Shown here: piece by piece, positions 30,867-34,136 of the stretch
How positions within the stretch are numbered: position 1 is the first letter of the stretch
How the letters are laid out: every line of letters starts with the position of its first letter
Assembly (NCBI GenBank): GCA_964371125.1
Contig: CAYJMY010000029.1
Span: 1-34,136, forward strand
Reading direction: 5' to 3'
From: DUSC01 sp964371125
GTDB taxonomy: Bacteria; Pseudomonadota; Alphaproteobacteria; Rhizobiales; Rhizobiaceae
Length of the DNA: 34,136 bases
Position numbers and translations under genes: made by a program
The notes under the pieces: generated by a model
What the model saw: only the letters and a program-made list of their open reading frames with translations
Database searches by the model: none
Told to the model about the DNA's origin: nothing

Positions 30867-31544
30867 ATGAGCATCGACGTTACGCGTTTCCTCATCATCG
30901 ACGATCATCCGCTCTTCCGCGAGGCGCTGCAGATTGCGGTGCAGATGGCTTATCCGGAGGTGGCCACCGTCGAGGCGCGGACGGTGGCGGAAGCGCTGGA
31001 ACTCCTCGCCGGCCAGCAGCCGTTCGATCTCGCGTTGCTCGACCTCAACATCCCCGGCGTGCACGGCTTCGAGGGACTGTTGCAAATCAGAACGCGCAAT
31101 CCGCGGCTGCCGGTGGTGGTGGTGTCGGGCCACGAGGAGCCGCGCATCATCGCGGAGGCGTTGTCATACGGCGCCGCGGGGTTCATCCCGAAGTCCGTGC
31201 GCAAGGACGAGCTCGCCGACGCCATCCGCTCGGTCATGGAAGGCGCCGTCTACGTGCCCGGAACCTTCGGCGGCCCGCCGCCGGCGGCCGAACGCTCCGA
31301 CAGGGGCGAGCTCATGGCGCGGCTGGCGAAGCTCACGCCGCAACAGCTTCGCGTGCTGCAGATGCTGAAGCAGGGCCTGTTGAACAAGCAGATCGCCTAC
31401 GAGCTCCAAGTCGGCGAGACCACGGTCAAGGCCCACGTCTCGGAGATCCTGCGCAAGCTCAACGTGTACAGCCGCACCCAGGCCGTGATCGAGGTGTCCA
31501 AGCTCGACAATGCCGACCTCTTTCGCGATCCCGCGGGGTTTTAG
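30867..31544 (+). CDS. LuxR/NarL-type response regulator
   Basis: A 225-residue two-component response regulator. The receiver domain (residues 7-125) has the acidic pair in FLIIDDHPLF, phospho-acceptor Asp59 in LALLDLNIPG, the switch Ser in VVVVSGHEE and Lys109 in GFIPKS. The DNA-binding domain (about 158-210) is LTPQQLRVLQMLKQGLLNKQIAYELQVGETTVKAHVSEILRKLNVYSRTQAV, a clear LuxR/NarL HTH. The ATG at 30867 gives the normal N-terminus; the frame is open far upstream without homology. It converges with a hybrid histidine kinase gene 27 nt away, so that kinase is the likely partner. It resembles AgmR/ErdR-type regulators found near NahK-like kinases. Confidence 0.92.
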   Translation: MSIDVTRFLIIDDHPLFREALQIAVQMAYPEVATVEARTVAEALELLAGQQPFDLALLDLNIPGVHGFEGLLQIRTRNPRLPVVVVSGHEEPRIIAEALSYGAAGFIPKSVRKDELADAIRSVMEGAVYVPGTFGGPPPAAERSDRGELMARLAKLTPQQLRVLQMLKQGLLNKQIAYELQVGETTVKAHVSEILRKLNVYSRTQAVIEVSKLDNADLFRDPAGF

Positions 31545-31571
31545 CCCAGTCCCCCCGCAAACGGCCGGACG

Positions 31572-32894
31572 TCAGGCGAGCAGGTGGGCCAGAAGCGCTC
31601 GCAACTGCGCCGGCTTCACCGGCTTCAGCATCACCTCGACGCCTTCGCGGCGCGCCGACCGCTGCAGCTGGTCGGACGGATCGGCGGTGACGATCACCGC
31701 AGGCACCTGACGCATGAGAAAGACGCGCGCCTCAGCGATCGCTTCGCTGCCGAGGTCGCCGTGATCGAGATGCTGGTCGGCGATGATGACGTCCGGAACC
31801 CAGTCCGTATCGCCCAGCGCATCCATCGCCGCGCCCACCGTCGAGGCCGAGCGCACCGTGCACCGCCAGCGTTCGAGCAGGGCGGTCGTCGCCTCGGCAA
31901 CCGTCTCGTCGTTCTCGATGAGCAGCACCTTCGCGCCGAACAGGCCGTAGGCTCGCTGCGGCTCGGGTTCGGGCGGAGCGGCCTGGACCTCCGTTGTCCT
32001 TGCGAGCGGCAGCGACAGGCGAAAGACGGTGCCGCGGCCGACGACCGAGGAGAAAGCCAGGCCGTGGCCCAGCGCCTCGACCATGCGCCGGACGATGGAC
32101 AGTCCCAGCCCAAGCCCGCCGGTCAGGTCGGCGGCCGAGGCCGTGCCGCGATGGAATTCCTCGAAGATCTCCTCGCGCTCGTCGTCGGGAATGCCGGAAC
32201 CGGTGTCGTAGACGTCGATGCGCAAGGCCGTACCCCGGCGCCGCGCCGCGACGAGGACGCCGCCCGTTGTCGTGTAGCGGATGGCGTTGGAGACGACGTT
32301 CTGCAGGATGCGGCGCAGCAGCGTGCGGTCGGATAGGGCAGCGAGGTCGGTGGCGCGGAAGCGCAGGCGGATGCCCTTCTTGTCGGCGAGCGGCTGGAAA
32401 TCGGACTTCAGCGAGGCGAACAGCGGCTCGAGTGCGACGTCGGCGCGCTCCGGTTGGATCACGCCGGCGTCGAGTTTCGAGATGTCGAGCAGCGTGCGCA
32501 GGAGGTCGCCCATCGTTTCCAGTGACCGCTCGACCTGCGCGACGAGGCGGCGACCCTCTTCGCCGGACTGCAGATCGGCCAGCGCCGAGACGGAGAGTAG
32601 GGCGGCGTTGAGCGGCTGCAGCACGTCGTGGCTCGCCGCGGCGAGGAAGCGGGTCTTCGAGGTGTTGGCGCGCTCGGCGTTCTCCTTGGCCGAAGCGAGG
32701 TCGATGTTCGAGCGCTCCAGCCGGCGCAGCGTCGAGCGCAACTCCTCGGTGCGCAACTTGACTCGGCTTTCGAGGTTGATCGCCGTCTGGAACAGCGAAA
32801 AGGCGTTGCCTTGCTGGTCCATCGCACGCTCGACGCGCGACATCAGCGCGGCGTTGATGCGCTTCAGGCGCTCGATGTCGTCGATCTCGCGCAT
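31572..32894 (-). CDS. Hybrid sensor histidine kinase (NahK-like)
   Basis: A 440-residue soluble hybrid histidine kinase. Residues 1-75 form a coiled coil (RLKRINAALMSRVERAMDQQG to SNIDLASAKENAERAN) without PAS or membrane segments. The HisKA box is FLAAASHDVLQPLNAALL with His89. The ATPase has N box NVVSNAIRYT (Asn203), G1 DTGSGIPDDEREEIFEEF and G2 GGLGLGLSIVRRMV. A C-terminal receiver (about 321-440) starts KVLLIENDE, has phospho-acceptor Asp373 in VIIADQHLD and Lys424 in MLKPVKP. The HDxxQPLNA H-box and layout match the NahK/ErcS' type. The ATG is 2 nt after the FIST gene stop, so signal input probably comes from that protein rather than from an internal sensor. Confidence 0.92.
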   Translation of the reverse strand: MREIDDIERLKRINAALMSRVERAMDQQGNAFSLFQTAINLESRVKLRTEELRSTLRRLERSNIDLASAKENAERANTSKTRFLAAASHDVLQPLNAALLSVSALADLQSGEEGRRLVAQVERSLETMGDLLRTLLDISKLDAGVIQPERADVALEPLFASLKSDFQPLADKKGIRLRFRATDLAALSDRTLLRRILQNVVSNAIRYTTTGGVLVAARRRGTALRIDVYDTGSGIPDDEREEIFEEFHRGTASAADLTGGLGLGLSIVRRMVEALGHGLAFSSVVGRGTVFRLSLPLARTTEVQAAPPEPEPQRAYGLFGAKVLLIENDETVAEATTALLERWRCTVRSASTVGAAMDALGDTDWVPDVIIADQHLDHGDLGSEAIAEARVFLMRQVPAVIVTADPSDQLQRSARREGVEVMLKPVKPAQLRALLAHLLA

Positions 32895-32896
32895 CG

Positions 32897-34129
32897 CTAC
32901 TCCGCCGCCTGCCGTCGGCCGAAGGCGATGCCGGTGAAGGTCTGGTTCAGGTGCATCGAGCGGTACTGCTCGCCATAGGTGCCGAAGCCGACGACATTGT
33001 TCGCCCGGTAGAGTTCCGACATGTCGCGGAAGACCTGGCGGTTCTGTGCGTCGAGGCGGCGCAGCACGCAGTCGAAGCCGAGGATGACGTCGGTGCCGCC
33101 GAGCTTCTCGTCGACGGTCTTGAAAGCTGCCCGAGTCGATTCGACCATGCCCTTCGGCTGGGCGATGGTCAGCACGATACCGTCGTCGATGGCGCAGAAG
33201 AACGACAAGGACCCGTCGGGATGAACCTTCTGGATCGACCGGCAGTAGTATTCGCCGCCGACGCGGACGACCACCGGATGCGAGGCGAAACTCATCGGCG
33301 TCAGCGAGCCAGGATCGAGGCCGATCGCGGCCGCATATTCTTCCGCAGCGGGCGCGGCGTTGAACTCGCGCACAATGCGATGGTCCGGGTCCGACGCGGT
33401 GACCACCAGCTTGTCGCCGGTCGGCACGAAGTTCTCCGTCTTGAAGACCTGGAAGGGCAGGCTGGTGGCGACGAGCACGATCACCGCGCAGTCGCTGTCG
33501 ATGCCGTTCTCGGTGAACAGCGCCGTGGTCTCGAACTTCAGATCGTCGCCGGCCGACCCGCCGATCAGCGGGATGTCGTCGAGGCTCCAGTGGATCGCCG
33601 AGGTCAGCGCCTCCTCGGCATAGGAGAGGCCGTCGACGAAGCACAGCGCGAAGACCTGGCCGCTCCGCATCGAGGCGCCGTCGGCGGCAAGCCGCTGCTT
33701 CAGGCGTTCGACCTCGCCGGCGATGGCGTCCATGCCGGATGCGGCCAGGTGGCGGATCATGGTCGTCGCCACGGCGAACGAGGCGTGCGGGAAGAGGATG
33801 GCGACGGTCTGGCCCTCGGCAAGGCCGTCGGGCGTGATCTCGCCCGCCGTCGAGCAGCCGGCGTAGCGCAGGCCCGGCGCGCGGCGCGCCAGCGCAGCCG
33901 CCAGCGGTTGCGCCCCGATGAGCGCCTGCGAAAAGAAGACCAGCGCGAAGCCCGCATCGGCCTCGTCCGCCGCCGCGGCCACGGCGGACGCGAAGGCGTC
34001 GGCGTCCGCCACGTTGGTGGTCAGCACGCTCACGCCGCAGGCGTAGATCGCATGCGAGACAGCCAGCTTAAGGGTCCTCCCAGACCGCCGCGCCTTCTGT
34101 GGACGCCGACGCAGCCGAATGGTCGCCAT
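32897..34129 (-). CDS. FIST-domain sensor protein (NosP-like), start uncertain
   Basis: A FIST sensory protein of up to 410 residues. FIST_N (about 50-245) shows FALVFFSQALIGAQPLAAALARRAPGLRYAGCSTAGEI, then GQVFALCFVDGLSYAEEALTSAIHWSLDDIPLIGGSAGDDLKFE. FIST_C (about 250-390) includes SFASHPVVVRVGGEYYCRSI, LSFFCAIDDGIVLTIAQPKGM and VVGFGTYGEQYRSMHLNQTFTGIAFG. FIST proteins beside NahK-like hybrid kinases include the heme-based nitric-oxide sensor NosP, so an NO-signalling role is plausible but not shown. The ATG at 34129 gives a basic N-terminus (MATIRLRRRPQKARRSG) that looks unlike the family; the true start may be further in, or the frame may extend beyond the window. It is coupled to the downstream kinase gene (2-nt gap). 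Confidence 0.85.
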   Translation of the reverse strand: MATIRLRRRPQKARRSGRTLKLAVSHAIYACGVSVLTTNVADADAFASAVAAAADEADAGFALVFFSQALIGAQPLAAALARRAPGLRYAGCSTAGEITPDGLAEGQTVAILFPHASFAVATTMIRHLAASGMDAIAGEVERLKQRLAADGASMRSGQVFALCFVDGLSYAEEALTSAIHWSLDDIPLIGGSAGDDLKFETTALFTENGIDSDCAVIVLVATSLPFQVFKTENFVPTGDKLVVTASDPDHRIVREFNAAPAAEEYAAAIGLDPGSLTPMSFASHPVVVRVGGEYYCRSIQKVHPDGSLSFFCAIDDGIVLTIAQPKGMVESTRAAFKTVDEKLGGTDVILGFDCVLRRLDAQNRQVFRDMSELYRANNVVGFGTYGEQYRSMHLNQTFTGIAFGRRQAAE

Positions 34130-34136
34130 CTTGGTC

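Overview
The window (about two-thirds G+C, densely packed, many ATGA overlaps and Shine-Dalgarno-led genes) looks like chromosomal DNA of an alphaproteobacterium of the order Hyphomicrobiales (Rhizobiales), most like the Mesorhizobium/Phyllobacteriaceae group. This rests on a tad/cpa pilus locus of rhizobial type, a separate parE, a DUF2336 protein, a CitE-like lyase/MaoC pair and the protein flavour overall. There is no transposase, phage gene, tRNA, rRNA or CRISPR array.

Layout. 1-3.9 kb: 3' end of thrS with a strong terminator-like hairpin, a PlsC-like acyltransferase, a convergent secreted protein built of three similar segments, and a nitroreductase/flavin reductase pair. 3.9-6.5 kb: a MaoC/CitE-type operon on the minus strand and a divergent DUF2336 protein preceded by a good inverted repeat. 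6.5-8.6 kb: parE on the minus strand. 8.8-16.6 kb: a tad (type IVc/Flp pilus) export operon, cpaB-cpaC-small lipoprotein-cpaE-cpaF-tadB-tadC, then tadD after a short gap. Pilin, prepilin peptidase and pseudopilins are not here, so the tad system is split in the genome. 16.7-20.1 kb: an AraC regulator, a SnoaL-like protein, and a divergent pair of isochorismatase-like hydrolase and GlxA-type regulator. 20.2-23.2 kb: a small secreted cysteine protein, a variant polysaccharide deacetylase and an aldehyde dehydrogenase.

23.5-29.8 kb is a coherent vitamin B12 uptake operon on the minus strand: a cobalamin riboswitch, then btuB, btuF, btuC, btuD and its own tonB, joined by a 2-nt gap and three ATGA overlaps. 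The riboswitch decides between heme and B12 as substrate, which the ABC proteins alone would not settle.

29.9-34.1 kb: an 82-residue stand-alone ParB-fold protein, a secreted SH3-like protein with an FNR/FixK-type box in its promoter, a LuxR-type response regulator, and converging on it a hybrid histidine kinase coupled to a FIST sensor protein. The FIST-kinase pair resembles the NosP/NahK nitric-oxide signalling module. Together with the FNR/FixK-type box next door, this is the most interesting regulatory neighbourhood in the window. The link between the two is inference.

Starts were chosen by ribosome-binding site, overlap and family length. Three genes probably use TTG or GTG. Family assignments come from reading motifs by eye; no search was run.
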